Positions 37,001-45,223 of a stretch of DNA of 64,000 bases are shown here, piece after piece (within the stretch, counting starts at the first letter, position 1; each line of letters starts with the position of its first letter). The DNA is from Microbacterium endophyticum (lineage in GTDB: Bacteria; Actinomycetota; Actinomycetes; Actinomycetales; Microbacteriaceae). The stretch spans positions 806,001 through 870,000 of the forward strand of contig NZ_CP049255.1 of assembly GCF_011047135.1 (NCBI RefSeq). Direction: 5' to 3'. The position numbers were made by a program, and so were the translations under genes. Under the pieces are notes generated by a model, which worked only from the letters and a program-made list of their open reading frames with translations, had not been told where the DNA came from and did not search any database.

Positions 37001-38419
37001 CCAGTCGAGAGCGTCGGTTCCTTCGCTGACAGCGAGTCGTACTGATTCGCCGGCCGGCCCACCCTCACCGTTGAAGTAGGTGAAGAGGTACGCGGCGTTT
37101 TCGTCGGCACCCTGCGCTGCACGTACCGTCACGTCGAACGTGCGCGAGAGTGTGCCGCTGTGAGCGGTGAGCGCGACAGCCTGGTCGCTCCCGCCGCGCG
37201 TGACCACACCGGCGGCGATGTCGCCGTTGGCGCTGGTGGAGATGATGTTCTCGGGGTTTGCCGTCCACGTGATTTCCGTGCCATTGACAGCTCCGGTGTC
37301 AACGAGGGTGATGTTGCCACGGATATCGTCAGCGTTCGCAATCGCGAGCGCGTCGAGATCGGCTTGGCGCTCCCCTTCGGTGGCGTCCCGATTTTCAGGC
37401 ACCGTCACCTCGAATGTGCGGGTGTCGGTGACATCCCCCGATTTTGCGGTCGCCGTCAGCGTGACGGTGGCATCACCGTCACCGCGGCTCGGGCGTGCGA
37501 CGCGGCCGGTGTTACTCACGACGACGTCGTTGCTTGAGCTCCAGGTGACCGTGGAGCCGTAGCGGCTCGACGTCGGAAGCGTCAGGTTGCTCGTAACGTT
37601 CGACAGGTCGCCGAGGTCGATGAGGCTGAGATCACCGGCAACGCGTTCAGCAGGTGTCAGCGCGAGTGCCGAGACATCGGCGGCGGCGAGTGCCGAGTCG
37701 TAAATGCGGAAGTCGCGCACGTTGCCCTTGAGCAGTTTGTCGGCGGCGTAGTTCGACTTGCCGATGTTGTTCGAGGTCGTCACACCACCGCCGAGGCTTG
37801 CGGGTGTCGTCTCGATGCCTGTTGTCTGGCCAACCTGCACGCCGTCGAGGTACAGGGTGCCCGTCTGCGTTGCGCTGTCGAGCGTGTAGGCGATGCTCTT
37901 CCACACGCCGCGTGCGAGAGCTGTCGAATTGGTGGTGTTCTTTTCACCGCGCCAGTTATTGGGAGAAATCGTGGTGCGGTAGTTGTTTCCGGTGGCGAAC
38001 AGGTAGCCGTCGCCCGAGTCGCTCGTGGCCGGGGTACCGAGCCCATAAATGAAGTACGGGGTTGCCTGGTCGCTCGCGATCAGCACGTCCATGCTGATCG
38101 TGATCGAGTCGAGGCCTTCGAGCAGGTTGTTCGGCAGTTTCACGTAGTCATCGACGCCATCGAGGCGAATGCCTTCACCCGCGGCCAGCGCCGGGCTACC
38201 GACGATCGTGCCGTCTTTTCCGGCGCCCGAGCTGTCGTGCGCGACGGTGCCTTCGGTCTCATCGAGCGCGTAATGCGCGACGAGGCCATCGTCCGCTGCG
38301 ACTGCGGCGGCGGGCACGATGCCCGACAGGGCGAGGGTGGCGATTGCCGCCCCCGCGGTGAATCTCAGAGCCCTATTTCGGGAAAATGGGCGCGCTAAAG
38401 GCGTGCGAGAACGGTGCAT
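31028..38419 (-). CDS. Giant secreted, surface-anchored multi-GH43 arabinan/arabinogalactan-type glycosidase
   Basis: 2463 residues. Signal peptide (1-42), LamG (about 45-250), two atrophied bacterial Ig domains (255-435), GH43-like module 1 (about 438-783; GGVRDPFIIR), Big_4-type (785-855), Big_2-type (865-940), LamG 2 (950-1165), Ig-like (1185-1300), GH43-like module 2 (1305-1620; GLRDPFVIR), LamG 3 (1630-1845), Ig-like, GH43 module 3 (1933-2220; GYYADPNIAV), Ig-like modules, then LAVTG, a membrane helix and RRRR tail, the class E sortase signal. GH43 modules usually release arabinofuranose or xylose. Modules 1 and 2 are alike, module 3 differs, so they may cut different linkages. The LacI palindrome lies 81 bases upstream of the ATG at 38419. 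Confidence 0.85.
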   Translation of the reverse strand: MHRSRTPLARPFSRNRALRFTAGAAIATLALSGIVPAAAVAADDGLVAHYALDETEGTVAHDSSGAGKDGTIVGSPALAAGEGIRLDGVDDYVKLPNNLLEGLDSITISMDVLIASDQATPYFIYGLGTPATSDSGDGYLFATGNNYRTTISPNNWRGEKNTTNSTALARGVWKSIAYTLDSATQTGTLYLDGVQVGQTTGIETTPASLGGGVTTSNNIGKSNYAADKLLKGNVRDFRIYDSALAAADVSALALTPAERVAGDLSLIDLGDLSNVTSNLTLPTSSRYGSTVTWSSSNDVVVSNTGRVARPSRGDGDATVTLTATAKSGDVTDTRTFEVTVPENRDATEGERQADLDALAIANADDIRGNITLVDTGAVNGTEITWTANPENIISTSANGDIAAGVVTRGGSDQAVALTAHSGTLSRTFDVTVRAAQGADENAAYLFTYFNGEGGPAGESVRLAVSEGTDALDWHDLKDGAAVLSSDKGTGGVRDPFIIRSAEGDRFYLLATDLNTESVNFAQAQTNGSRYLEIWESTDLVNWSDQRHVEVSSEFAGNTWAPEAFYDESRGEYLVYWASNLYESASVDGRNNTDSYNRIMYATTRDFVSFSEPQVWIDSERREGGYGMIDSSVIKSGDTYFRFTKEEGPMNVLLQKSNDLRATIIHDGIGTAFSTTDDVNQWSLVTENIGVGQSYANPTGAISTYTNGEGPTVFPSIDNPDQWYLFIDQPSYHGGQGYAAMTSADQGKTWTVMDSSGLPDSPRHGTVMPITRAEYDRLATAYQPELLVTAVENSTVEVPVGGPAAVSLPETVTATFGNDGGRTEEVEVSWETPDFSALGAVGDIVTVQGWMDNGSATPATVTFVAAADPAASDFSIDTARAGIRPGETEQVAFTVAGSGAIPAVEWTTSDDTVATVSNSGLVTAVAEGDVTITATAGLARETTTLRVAATPADLQLWYDFDSVPETGNGATVADLSGNGRDGTINGAGAATVTGSNGDGRALDLPGGTSTSGAAWVGLPTGIIDADQEDITYSAWLKPDNARNCEWNISLGESRSRNSYLFDSGLCGGDSRAGVKAGATETLARSAKLATGNWTHLAIVLDGGSKITAYVNGTAVSSANTAVVASALAAVASPNGGAIGRSPYNGDPFYGGAVDDVRVYGSALTATQVASVMEGVLDPTAADADTEWVTRTAAAVKGLPFAGENSDVTGNILLPETLAEIQGLDAEDGAETVKIEWSSSDTAAISETDMPSGTSTGGEPDVIAKGRVTRASADKNVTLTATITRGGATEVVEIPVTVKAKLADQEYEGYAFAYFTGNTLAGEKIYMAASDGNDALSWSELNDGQPVLESEYGTKGLRDPFVIRSPEGDKFYLIATDLSIGGGTSWDASQRSGSRYLEVWESTDLINWSEQRHVRVSPDEAGNTWAPEAYYDESIGEYVVFWASKLYDSADTNHTGSTYNRMMYATTRDFVTFSEPQIWQDGTSRIDSTVLEVDDVYYRFTKDEGAGTTGCSDIIQESSESLRAPLNEWTMTDSCIGRDAGTQAVEGPSIFKANEGDVNGDGYYLFVDEYGGRGYIPLHSDDIANPDWKVPASFDLPASPRHGTVVPVTAAELEALSELKAQGPDPVESNEDGEILRYDFTDGEGTTLHDSSGNGYDATIAGGTWTADDSLSLNGTSGQYVDLPDNILSGVEDVTVETEVWIDPTQSGNYFIYNVGNTDSGGVGNGYFFATGDSTYRSSIASGNWSTEQTVNSGTKLERGRWAHLTYTLEGTTARLYLDGIQVAEKTGVTLDPGDIGGGATTANYLGRSAYNADNRLKGQLREFAIYDRALSAGEVLAQSGNASALVDITLEDADALKVAPIIDSTAHTVVFPVKPGTDVTALTPVFASGDGATVAPASGTTVDLSSPVTYTLTAEGGEVTEWTMSALVMASPVLPGYYADPNIAVFGGTYYIYATTDGYSGWGGKDFYVWSSTDLVEWTRSAAPILTLDSEDGNVPWASGNAWAPTITEKDGKYYFYFSGHNDDYGRKTIGVAIADSPDGPFTAQPEAMVLNNETVTSGQAIDPAAFLDPVSGDYYLFWGNGSPVYAKLSDDMTSLEPGTISRINGLTDFREGAFVNYRDGLYHLTYSIDDTGSENYRVGYATATSIDGPWTYRGVILQKDLSLGIKGTGHSSIINVPGTDDWYIAYHRFGMPGGDGTHRETTIDKLTIGEDGLFQTVTPTLTSVAAQTVEDTNPLTVAITGDTKVGETLSIDINEEWTAAGIQWTRNGSAVAGATAATYELTDADVDATIGVQVTGAKALWPGMTVEAEVGPIVGSGTVTPEPTTEPTDPTDAGADWADVSLSGGGSVEQGGTLRVSVTGLAPGQQIGATLRSEPIVVTGIPAADASGSVYFEVPIPSDFALGAHRLIITSPGYDDLVIGVSVVAPGVLAVTGAQVPLGILLAAIMLLVIGGMIAVTRRRRMV

Positions 38420-38499
38420 CTTTGCTGTCCTTCGGGGATCTCTCGGGCTGCATTGCTCGGGCGTGCGACAGGGGTGTCACGATCGTCGCCGGCCGGTTC

Positions 38500-38513
38500 T
38501 GTTACCGGTAACA
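38500..38513. promoter_or_regulatory. LacI-type operator before GH43 gene
   Basis: TGTTACCGGTAACA, identical to the site before the ytfQ-like gene, so the same LacI regulator probably controls enzyme and importer. Confidence 0.8.
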
Positions 38514-38613
38514 ATCTGTTGCCGAGCATAGAGGCCACGAAACCGCGGTGTCAACGTCGCGTGCGAAAGTCGCTCGAAAATTTTCGGGCACGCACCCGAC
38601 GCGCGCCTCGTAA

Positions 38614-38745
38614 CGTCGGAGAATCGCACCACGTCGGATGCTGCCCCCAGCATCCGTCCGACTGAACGCGATTCTCCGACCGAAGGCCGCCGCGAAAGGC
38701 TACGAGTCGTGCGGAAACAACGGTATGCGCCCGAGGGCATACAAC
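38614..38745. repeat. Direct repeat, left end of 10-kb cassette (includes palindromic repeat copy e)
   Basis: Bases 38632-38745 are identical to 48632-48745 (114 of 114), and the match extends left to 38614 with four mismatches. The block contains palindromic repeat copy e (arms 38614-38638 and 38657-38680) plus 46 bases identical to the phosphoribosyltransferase 3' end, including its stop codon. Confidence 0.92.
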
Positions 38746-38754
38746 ACCTCGAAG

Positions 38755-39798
38755 CTACGCGCCGCCTCGGGTGCGGCTGGGCGCGGCGGCACTCTGGCGC
38801 ACCACAACGGGCGGTCGCTCCGACGAATATTTACGTGTCGCTTCACCCGCAATCTCGGCGAGCATCAGACTGAAGCCGCGGCGGCCGAGTCGAGCGAAAT
38901 CTTGATCGACGGTGGTGAGCGGAGGTGACCAAAGCGCTGCTAACGGATGGTCGTCGAATCCGACAACCGAGATGTCTTCGGGAACGCTAAGTCCCGCGTC
39001 GGTGATACCACGGATGACGCCCATCGCAATTTCGTCGTTACCGCAGAACACCGCGGTGACATCGCGGGATGCCGCAATGCCCGCACCGACAGCCACGCCG
39101 CTGTGCGGGTCCCACGTCGCGTCGAGGATCACCGGCACATCACGCCCCGCTGTGCGCAGAGCACGCCGCCACCCGGTCGTTCGCCCGTCTTCTCGACGTG
39201 AAGCCGGCACCCGAACATGGTGCACCGTCGCGTGCCCGAGATCGAGCAGGTAGTTGGTGAGTTCTTCTGCCGCGCGAGTTTCATCGATAACGGCCTGTGG
39301 CACCGAGGTGTCCCGCACCCCCGACAGTGCGACGATCGGTACCTCGTGCGGCATTTGTGCCAGGGCAGCAACTCCGGGCGGGTCGAACTTCAGCACGATG
39401 ATCCCTGCAAGCGACTGAGAGAGGGTTGCAGCAATCGCTTTTTCAACGACTGCATCATCATTGCTCTCGACCACCGTGATCATGACGGTGTAGCCGCTTG
39501 CCCGGGCAGATTCTTCAACTCCGCGAATCGCCTCAGCGTACCCATATTGTGAGGTGTCCCCCGCGATAATCGCAATGACCTGCGGCCGCCGCGACGCGAG
39601 AGCGCGAGCTGCGGCCGATGGGCGAAAGCTCAGTTCTGCGATGGCCCGCTCGACGCGCTCCCGGCGCACGCGGCTCACTTTGGCGGCGCCCGTCAGCACC
39701 CGAGAAACCGTGGGCACCGATACATCGGCCAGGGCCGCGACGTCCGCAATGGTGACACGATTCGCCGCGGCATCATTGCGAACTTCGATGTGCGTCAT
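38755..39798 (-). CDS. LacI-family transcriptional regulator 2
   Basis: 347 residues. HTH and hinge VTIADVAALADVSVPTVSRVL, then FRPSAAARALASRRP; sugar-binding domain with VFCGNDEIAMGVIRGI and ISVVGFDDHPLAALWSPPLTTV. The ATG overlaps the permease stop (TAATG), so it is the last gene of the galactosidase-importer operon. The TGAAAGCGYTATCA triple site at 45224-45281 is the likely target. Its stop lies ten bases from the direct repeat at the cassette edge. Confidence 0.9.
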   Translation of the reverse strand: MTHIEVRNDAAANRVTIADVAALADVSVPTVSRVLTGAAKVSRVRRERVERAIAELSFRPSAAARALASRRPQVIAIIAGDTSQYGYAEAIRGVEESARASGYTVMITVVESNDDAVVEKAIAATLSQSLAGIIVLKFDPPGVAALAQMPHEVPIVALSGVRDTSVPQAVIDETRAAEELTNYLLDLGHATVHHVRVPASRREDGRTTGWRRALRTAGRDVPVILDATWDPHSGVAVGAGIAASRDVTAVFCGNDEIAMGVIRGITDAGLSVPEDISVVGFDDHPLAALWSPPLTTVDQDFARLGRRGFSLMLAEIAGEATRKYSSERPPVVVRQSAAAPSRTRGGA

Positions 39799-40673
39799 TA
39801 CTTCACGGCTCCACTGGTGATTCCCGAGATGATCTTTCGCTGCGCGATCATGAAGATGATCAGTAGCGGCAGGCTCATCAAAATGATGTACGAGAAGATC
39901 AAGTGCCAGTTTTGCAGGTACAGTCCTGAACTTGCGACCTGGTACAGGTTCAAGGGAAGTGTATCTAAGCGGCCTCCGACGACGAACAGTGCGTAAAAAA
40001 CATCGTTCCAGATATAGAGACAGATCAATATCGTCGCGGTGGCAAGAACCGGCATGAGCAGCGGCAGGATGATGCGGGTGAACACGCGAATCGGCGATGC
40101 CCCATCCATACGGGCAGCTTCTTCGAGTTCTACCGGAATTGTTCGAACAAACCCAGTGACAAAGAAAATAACGGTCGACAGATACATGCCCATGTACACG
40201 CAGATCATTCCGATTGCGGTTCCGGCAAGCCCGAGTTGGCGCAAGAGGAGCACTACGGTAACAACCGCTGGTGGCAACACGATCCCGCTGATTGCAAACG
40301 CGTAGACGATGGCGAGGGGTCGAGATGATCTGCGGCCGAGCACCCAGGCTGCCATCGACCCGAGGATGAGCACTCCGAGGACCGCGGGAACCATCACCAG
40401 CACGCTGCCGCCGAACGCTGCCGCCATCTTGCCGTCGCTGATGACCGTGGCGAAATTGTCGAAAAGCTGAAAGTTCGAAGGCAGCGCGAGGTTGGGATTG
40501 AGTGCTTCAGCCTGGTCTTTTGCGGCAGTCACAATCACCAGATAAAAGGGAACACCCAACAGCAGAACGGCCGAGAGAATCGCCGCGACTGGCTGAACCC
40601 AGTGCGCTCGGTGTCGGTGTTGCTGCGGTGACGTCGACTTCTTGCCGGTCACGAGGGTCATGGTGGCGCTCAC
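39798..40673 (-). CDS. Sugar ABC transporter permease (MalG type)
   Basis: 291 residues, six membrane helices, with the EAA loop VELEEAARMDGASPIRVFTRIILP that contacts the ATPase. CUT1 family. The GTG at 40673 overlaps the upstream permease stop by four bases (GTGA); ATG at 40661 is an alternative. No ATPase gene is in this operon, so a shared MsiK-like ATPase elsewhere is expected, as is common in Actinobacteria. Confidence 0.88.
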   Translation of the reverse strand: MSATMTLVTGKKSTSPQQHRHRAHWVQPVAAILSAVLLLGVPFYLVIVTAAKDQAEALNPNLALPSNFQLFDNFATVISDGKMAAAFGGSVLVMVPAVLGVLILGSMAAWVLGRRSSRPLAIVYAFAISGIVLPPAVVTVVLLLRQLGLAGTAIGMICVYMGMYLSTVIFFVTGFVRTIPVELEEAARMDGASPIRVFTRIILPLLMPVLATATILICLYIWNDVFYALFVVGGRLDTLPLNLYQVASSGLYLQNWHLIFSYIILMSLPLLIIFMIAQRKIISGITSGAVK

Positions 40674-41608
40674 AGTACGTCCTCTCGCTTGCGCAGCGTG
40701 CGAATAACGGGGAAAGCGAGCAGTCCAACGACGAGGAAGAGAATGAGGCTCATCGTCGTGGCCTGGGCAAAGAGTCCCTGTCCGAAGGTCCGGAAAATGA
40801 AGATGTTGAGCAGTTCTGTCGTGCCGCCCGGTCCACCGGCAGTGGTGGCCTGCACGATGTCGAAGCCGTTCATCGAGCCGAGGAGCGCAGTAGCGACGTT
40901 GAAGGTGACAGCCGGCGCGAGCAAAGGGAAGCGGATCTTTCGCAGCGTCATCCACCACCCGGCACCGTCAATGCGAGCTGCTTCGAGCACATCGCCGCTG
41001 ATCGTTTTGAGCCCGGCGAGATAAATCAGCATCGAAAGCCCCATCCACTTCCACGAGTGGATCAGAGCGACAACAACGATTGTCCAGGTTGTGCTGCCGA
41101 GCCATGCGATTTCGATGGGCTGGCCGGTGAAGAAGCCGAGGATTGCGTTGAGCGCACCGTCGGGCTTCAGCATCGCTTGGAAGATGTAGCCGACCGCGAG
41201 CGCCGACATGATCACCGGCACGAAGAATGCGACCCGCACGGCACGGTTGACTCGCGTATCCCGCTCGAGGAGAAGAGCGAGAGTGAACCCGAACACATTT
41301 TGGAAAATGGCGACAAGCACGGCATAGATGAGCGTGACGACGAGAGCGTTGACGAGAGTGCCGTCGGAGAACAGCGCCTCGAAGTTCGCGAAACCGACGA
41401 AGCCGATCGAAGACTTGAAGCTCGACCAGTTCGTGAATGCGTACACGAAGTTGAAGAGCGTAGGTATCACGAAGAAGACAATGAGTACCGCCATAGCTGG
41501 CAGCAGAAACCAGAGGGGGTGATTCTGATTCGCGCGGCGCGTGGGAGAGAACTCTTTGATTCCTTGAGCGCGCGCCGCACCTTTGGATAGTCCGAGTGTG
41601 GAAGTCAT
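40670..41608 (-). CDS. Sugar ABC transporter permease (MalF type)
   Basis: 312 residues, six membrane helices after a basic N-terminus, with EAA loop DVLEAARIDGAGWWMTLRKI. CUT1 family partner of the MalG-type permease. ATG at 41608 is chosen over an upstream ATG that lacks family residues. It lies 60 bases after the binding-protein gene. Confidence 0.88.
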   Translation of the reverse strand: MTSTLGLSKGAARAQGIKEFSPTRRANQNHPLWFLLPAMAVLIVFFVIPTLFNFVYAFTNWSSFKSSIGFVGFANFEALFSDGTLVNALVVTLIYAVLVAIFQNVFGFTLALLLERDTRVNRAVRVAFFVPVIMSALAVGYIFQAMLKPDGALNAILGFFTGQPIEIAWLGSTTWTIVVVALIHSWKWMGLSMLIYLAGLKTISGDVLEAARIDGAGWWMTLRKIRFPLLAPAVTFNVATALLGSMNGFDIVQATTAGGPGGTTELLNIFIFRTFGQGLFAQATTMSLILFLVVGLLAFPVIRTLRKREDVL

Positions 41609-41668
41609 GATTCCTCGCGGTCGTGGGTGCGGGATGCCGAAGCCACGCTCCGGCATCCCGCGGGGGCC

Positions 41669-42985
41669 TTAGAAGCCGGGGGCTCCGATAGCCTTCGCAA
41701 GCTCATCGAACTGCGACTGTGTTGTCTCCGCTACCTGAACCGGGGTTTGGGTGCCCTGGATCATGTCGCCGAGGTTGAGGTACAGGTCGGGGTTCGCGAT
41801 CGCGAGCGCCTGCATGGATCCGACCGAGTCGGTGAGAGAGTCGCTGACGGCGAGCAGTGCCGCAGGCACGTCGGATGGTGTCTTGACACCGTCTTGCAGC
41901 GACACAGTGGACTGCGCGGCAACGAAGTCTGCGTAGCCGTCACCCATCCAGTACGAAAGCAACTGGCGTGCGGCCGCCTCGCGCTTGTCATCTCCCGTGT
42001 TGAAAGCCACAAGCGCGTTCGACTGGTCGGGAATGAACGTACCGACGTTACCCGTGGGCGAGATCGGGAAGAATCCAATCTTCTGGTCAAGCTCGGCAGT
42101 GTCAGCAAGGGACTGCAGCTGGCCGAAGAATGAGTTGACTTGTACCGCCATAGCGGCATCTCCCGACAACAGCGCGGGACCCTGATCTTCGAACGTTGCC
42201 GTCTTGAGGTTGCTGTTGAAGAGTCCCTCGTCGATCAAATCCTGGTAGGTGTCGATGGCACCTTGGATCGTCGGATCGGTGAACTTCTCTTTGCCCGTGT
42301 TGACGCGCTCCCACAGACCGTCGGCTGCGGCGTCAGCAAGCTGCACCTGCACCCACCACTGCGTCGCCCAGGGTGTTCCGCCACCGAAGTCGAAGAACGG
42401 TGTCACTCCGCTGCTCTTCAGGCTGCGAGCATCCTTGAGGAAATCGTCCCAGTCCGTGGGAGTCTCAGTGATACCCGCCTTCGCGAAGACCTCTTTGTTG
42501 TAATAGACGCCTTCGACAGCAGGCGTGGTGATGAGCGCCGCGTAGCGGGTGTCGTCAAGAATTCCGGTGATGTCACGAATTCCGGGCTTGTATGAGTCAA
42601 GCCAGGGAGCATCATCGAGCGGTAACAGGTTCTTCGACGCGTTGAGCGCCGTGAGCTGCGACGCCGTGGGCTGCCAAAACGCGAGGTCAGGCATATCGCC
42701 GGTCGCGACTTTGGTCTGCACGCTCTGCTCGTACGGGTCGGGAATAGTGACGACATCCACCTTTGCTCCGGTGAGCTTCTCAAACCCCGCCACGACGCTG
42801 TCGGGCACCGTGTTGGAGTTCTGCGCGGCCCAAATAGTGAGAGTCGTGTCGGTCAGGTCGCTATCTTGGGCTGGCCAGTCGGCAGGCGAAGAGGATCCTT
42901 CACCATTGCCGGGGTCTGAGCAGCCAGCGAGGGCAAGTGCAGCTGTTGCGGTGAGTGCCACAGCTGCGGCGAAACGCTTCTTCAT
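41669..42985 (-). CDS. Sugar ABC transporter solute-binding lipoprotein
   Basis: 438 residues. Signal peptide with lipobox LALAGC, then the family 1 binding-protein fold (LTIWAAQNSNTVPDSVVAGFEK, LAFWQPTASQLTALN, YYNKEVFAKAGITETPTDWDDFLK). Binds an oligosaccharide outside the membrane for the MalFG-type permeases. Lies 47 bases after the alpha-galactosidase gene, in the same direction; an alpha-galactosyl disaccharide is the likely ligand (inferred). Confidence 0.88.
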   Translation of the reverse strand: MKKRFAAAVALTATAALALAGCSDPGNGEGSSSPADWPAQDSDLTDTTLTIWAAQNSNTVPDSVVAGFEKLTGAKVDVVTIPDPYEQSVQTKVATGDMPDLAFWQPTASQLTALNASKNLLPLDDAPWLDSYKPGIRDITGILDDTRYAALITTPAVEGVYYNKEVFAKAGITETPTDWDDFLKDARSLKSSGVTPFFDFGGGTPWATQWWVQVQLADAAADGLWERVNTGKEKFTDPTIQGAIDTYQDLIDEGLFNSNLKTATFEDQGPALLSGDAAMAVQVNSFFGQLQSLADTAELDQKIGFFPISPTGNVGTFIPDQSNALVAFNTGDDKREAAARQLLSYWMGDGYADFVAAQSTVSLQDGVKTPSDVPAALLAVSDSLTDSVGSMQALAIANPDLYLNLGDMIQGTQTPVQVAETTQSQFDELAKAIGAPGF

Positions 42986-43032
42986 CGAATTGCTCCTTAA
43001 TGTGTTTACAGTTTGACGTGATACGTGGGTGC

Positions 43033-45177
43033 TCATTGCCCGAGCGGGCTGACAATGAGGCGAAAGGTGCGCGCGGCAATCGTGGTATCGCTCGCGTGCA
43101 CGGTTAAGGTTCCGGTTGTGGCGTCCCACACGGTGGGCCACGCCGGAAGGTGTGAGGGGAAGATCGTCTCGACGCTCACGGTGCGACCCGCGAGATGGGG
43201 AAGCGATAGTTCTGTTGAGGTGGAGGATCCTCCGCGGTGCCACACCGATACGAGATCGTGCCCATCGGCGGCGAGACCGAGCGAGATCCATTCGTCTGTC
43301 CAGCCCGGAAGGCCAAGCGGCCAATACGGCGTGCTCACAATGATGTGCTGGCGCAATTGCTTCGCCATCCCAATCGCTTCGCTCACGAGCGCACGCTGTG
43401 GCCCACTCATGCGATTGAGGTAACCAGAGACGTAGTAGCGGCCGAGGAGACCGGTCACGAGACAGAATGCGATCTCTTCATCATTCATATCCGGTTGCGG
43501 GTAGGCCCAGCTCGCGGCCTGCTCGGGAACCATCGACAGCGGTGCCGCAGCAGCAATCGGCGGATAGCTCACGAAATCCTGCTGATCTGACGTCGACTGC
43601 ATCGCCATGCGCGAAAGCATCGCGTAGTCCATGCGCATCGCACCCGAACTACAGTTTTCGATGATGAGATCCGGATGCCGGTCAAGTAGCCTATCGAGCC
43701 ACGCAAGATGAGCACGGTTGTGCTGGAGCAGTCCGTCACCCGGGCTGTCTGCACCGAGATCGGTTCCCACACCCGGGTTGATGTTGTAGTCGAATTTGAA
43801 GAACTCGACGCTGAAATCAGCGATCAATCGATCCACGACAGCGTCGAGGTGGGCTACAGCCGCGGGATGCCGAAAGTCGAGGTGGAATCGGTCGTGCTCT
43901 ACAACGCGTACCCCGCGTCGCTGCAAGAAGGCTTCGGTCGGGAGTGTGTCCGCGAGAGGGCTTCGTATGCCTACGACCTCTGGTTCGAGCCAGAGTCCGG
44001 GTGCCATTCCGGCAGCCAGGATCGCATCAATCACTTCACGGAGACCACCCGGAAATCGACTTTCGGATGGCTTCCATTCACCGACAGAGTCCCACCAGTC
44101 GCCAGATTCGTCGTACCAGCCAGCATCGATGCAAAACACCTCGCATCCTGATTCAGCTGCGGCAGCAATGAGCGGAAGCAGCTTCTCCGTCGTCGGGTCT
44201 CCGTCGAGAGTGTTCATGTAGTCGTTGAAAACGACCGGCATCCGCTTATTGTCGACGTGGATTCGACGCAACTCGCGCCGGTATCCCGTGAGCTGGGCCA
44301 ACAGCGCGTCGCCGTCAACGCCAACGGTGATGGCAACCGGCACCGAGACAAACTCCTGGTCGGGTCCCAGAACGTGTAGCCAAGAAGAATCAGCATCTGT
44401 TGGGCCCGAGAGCGCAAGATACCCACCAGAGGTGTCTTCACCAACTTCCCAGCGCCAGGCACCGTTGTGCTCAATCTGCCACGCGAACCCGAGTTGAGCT
44501 TCGGCCGAAACAATGGCCGCAGTGGGCAGGTGATGCCCCGTCGACCAGGTACCTTGCGACGTTGCGGTGAGGCTTCCGCGCGGATTGTGACCGGTGAGGT
44601 GTTCAGACAGCCTCGGAAAATCAATACCTCGCAGCGCATTCCGCGCCCAGCGGCCTTCGCCGAGCCAGTCGCTTTTTCCTCGTAGAAGCTGCCACCCGTC
44701 GAGCGGATCGGCTCCATCTGCCATACGAGTGAAACCAGCATTCCATGATGCAACAGACATCAGCGCGAGCGGGCGTTCACTGTCGTTCTGCACAGCGACG
44801 CAGGAACGCACAGTGCGCGTGACCGCGTAGCTCTCCAGCCGAAGTTCCGAACGGATCTGCCCGGCACGCTGACAAATCCGAAGCTCCGGGCGTCCACTTT
44901 TTGAGATGCCTTCAGAGTGAGAGACATATCGAAACTGAGTGCCGAGAGTTGTGTGCGCGATGCGGGATGAGGCTGGCTGATGGCCTCCTGTCACCGAGTT
45001 CACCTCGATTACAGGCACACGGTGCACGGCGATCTCTCGGGAATCGAGGACATATCCAGCCACGTGCACAGGGGTTTCGGCATCCCATTCCAAGATGACT
45101 GCGAAGCCGCTGTCACCCCAGACAAGACGGTCCGCAGTCTCGGCGGCCGTTGTCTTCGTTGTCATCAGTGCACTCAT
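43033..45177 (-). CDS. GH36 alpha-galactosidase
   Basis: 714 residues, no signal peptide, so it acts in the cytoplasm on imported sugars. N-terminal beta-supersandwich, then a TIM barrel with VFCIDAGWYDESGDWWDSVG, nucleophile KFDYN (near residue 462) and the SSGAMRMDYAML plus TSDQQD block with the acid/base Asp near 530. ATG at 45177 with GGAGA ribosome site. First gene of the operon alpha-galactosidase, binding protein, two permeases, LacI. Hydrolyses terminal alpha-galactose. Confidence 0.92.
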   Translation of the reverse strand: MSALMTTKTTAAETADRLVWGDSGFAVILEWDAETPVHVAGYVLDSREIAVHRVPVIEVNSVTGGHQPASSRIAHTTLGTQFRYVSHSEGISKSGRPELRICQRAGQIRSELRLESYAVTRTVRSCVAVQNDSERPLALMSVASWNAGFTRMADGADPLDGWQLLRGKSDWLGEGRWARNALRGIDFPRLSEHLTGHNPRGSLTATSQGTWSTGHHLPTAAIVSAEAQLGFAWQIEHNGAWRWEVGEDTSGGYLALSGPTDADSSWLHVLGPDQEFVSVPVAITVGVDGDALLAQLTGYRRELRRIHVDNKRMPVVFNDYMNTLDGDPTTEKLLPLIAAAAESGCEVFCIDAGWYDESGDWWDSVGEWKPSESRFPGGLREVIDAILAAGMAPGLWLEPEVVGIRSPLADTLPTEAFLQRRGVRVVEHDRFHLDFRHPAAVAHLDAVVDRLIADFSVEFFKFDYNINPGVGTDLGADSPGDGLLQHNRAHLAWLDRLLDRHPDLIIENCSSGAMRMDYAMLSRMAMQSTSDQQDFVSYPPIAAAAPLSMVPEQAASWAYPQPDMNDEEIAFCLVTGLLGRYYVSGYLNRMSGPQRALVSEAIGMAKQLRQHIIVSTPYWPLGLPGWTDEWISLGLAADGHDLVSVWHRGGSSTSTELSLPHLAGRTVSVETIFPSHLPAWPTVWDATTGTLTVHASDTTIAARTFRLIVSPLGQ

Positions 45178-45223
45178 CGCTTCTCCATCGAATTACGGGA
45201 TCACCGAGGACTGTATGCGAATT

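Larger units (their letters stand above)
38420..38754. other. Spacer holding operator, repeat copy e and gene-end duplicate
   Basis: 335 bases without a gene. From left to right: promoter and operator of the GH43 gene, then palindromic repeat copy e, then a 46-base copy of the 3' end of the phosphoribosyltransferase gene found intact at 48700. The LacI gene ends at 38755. Confidence 0.8.
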
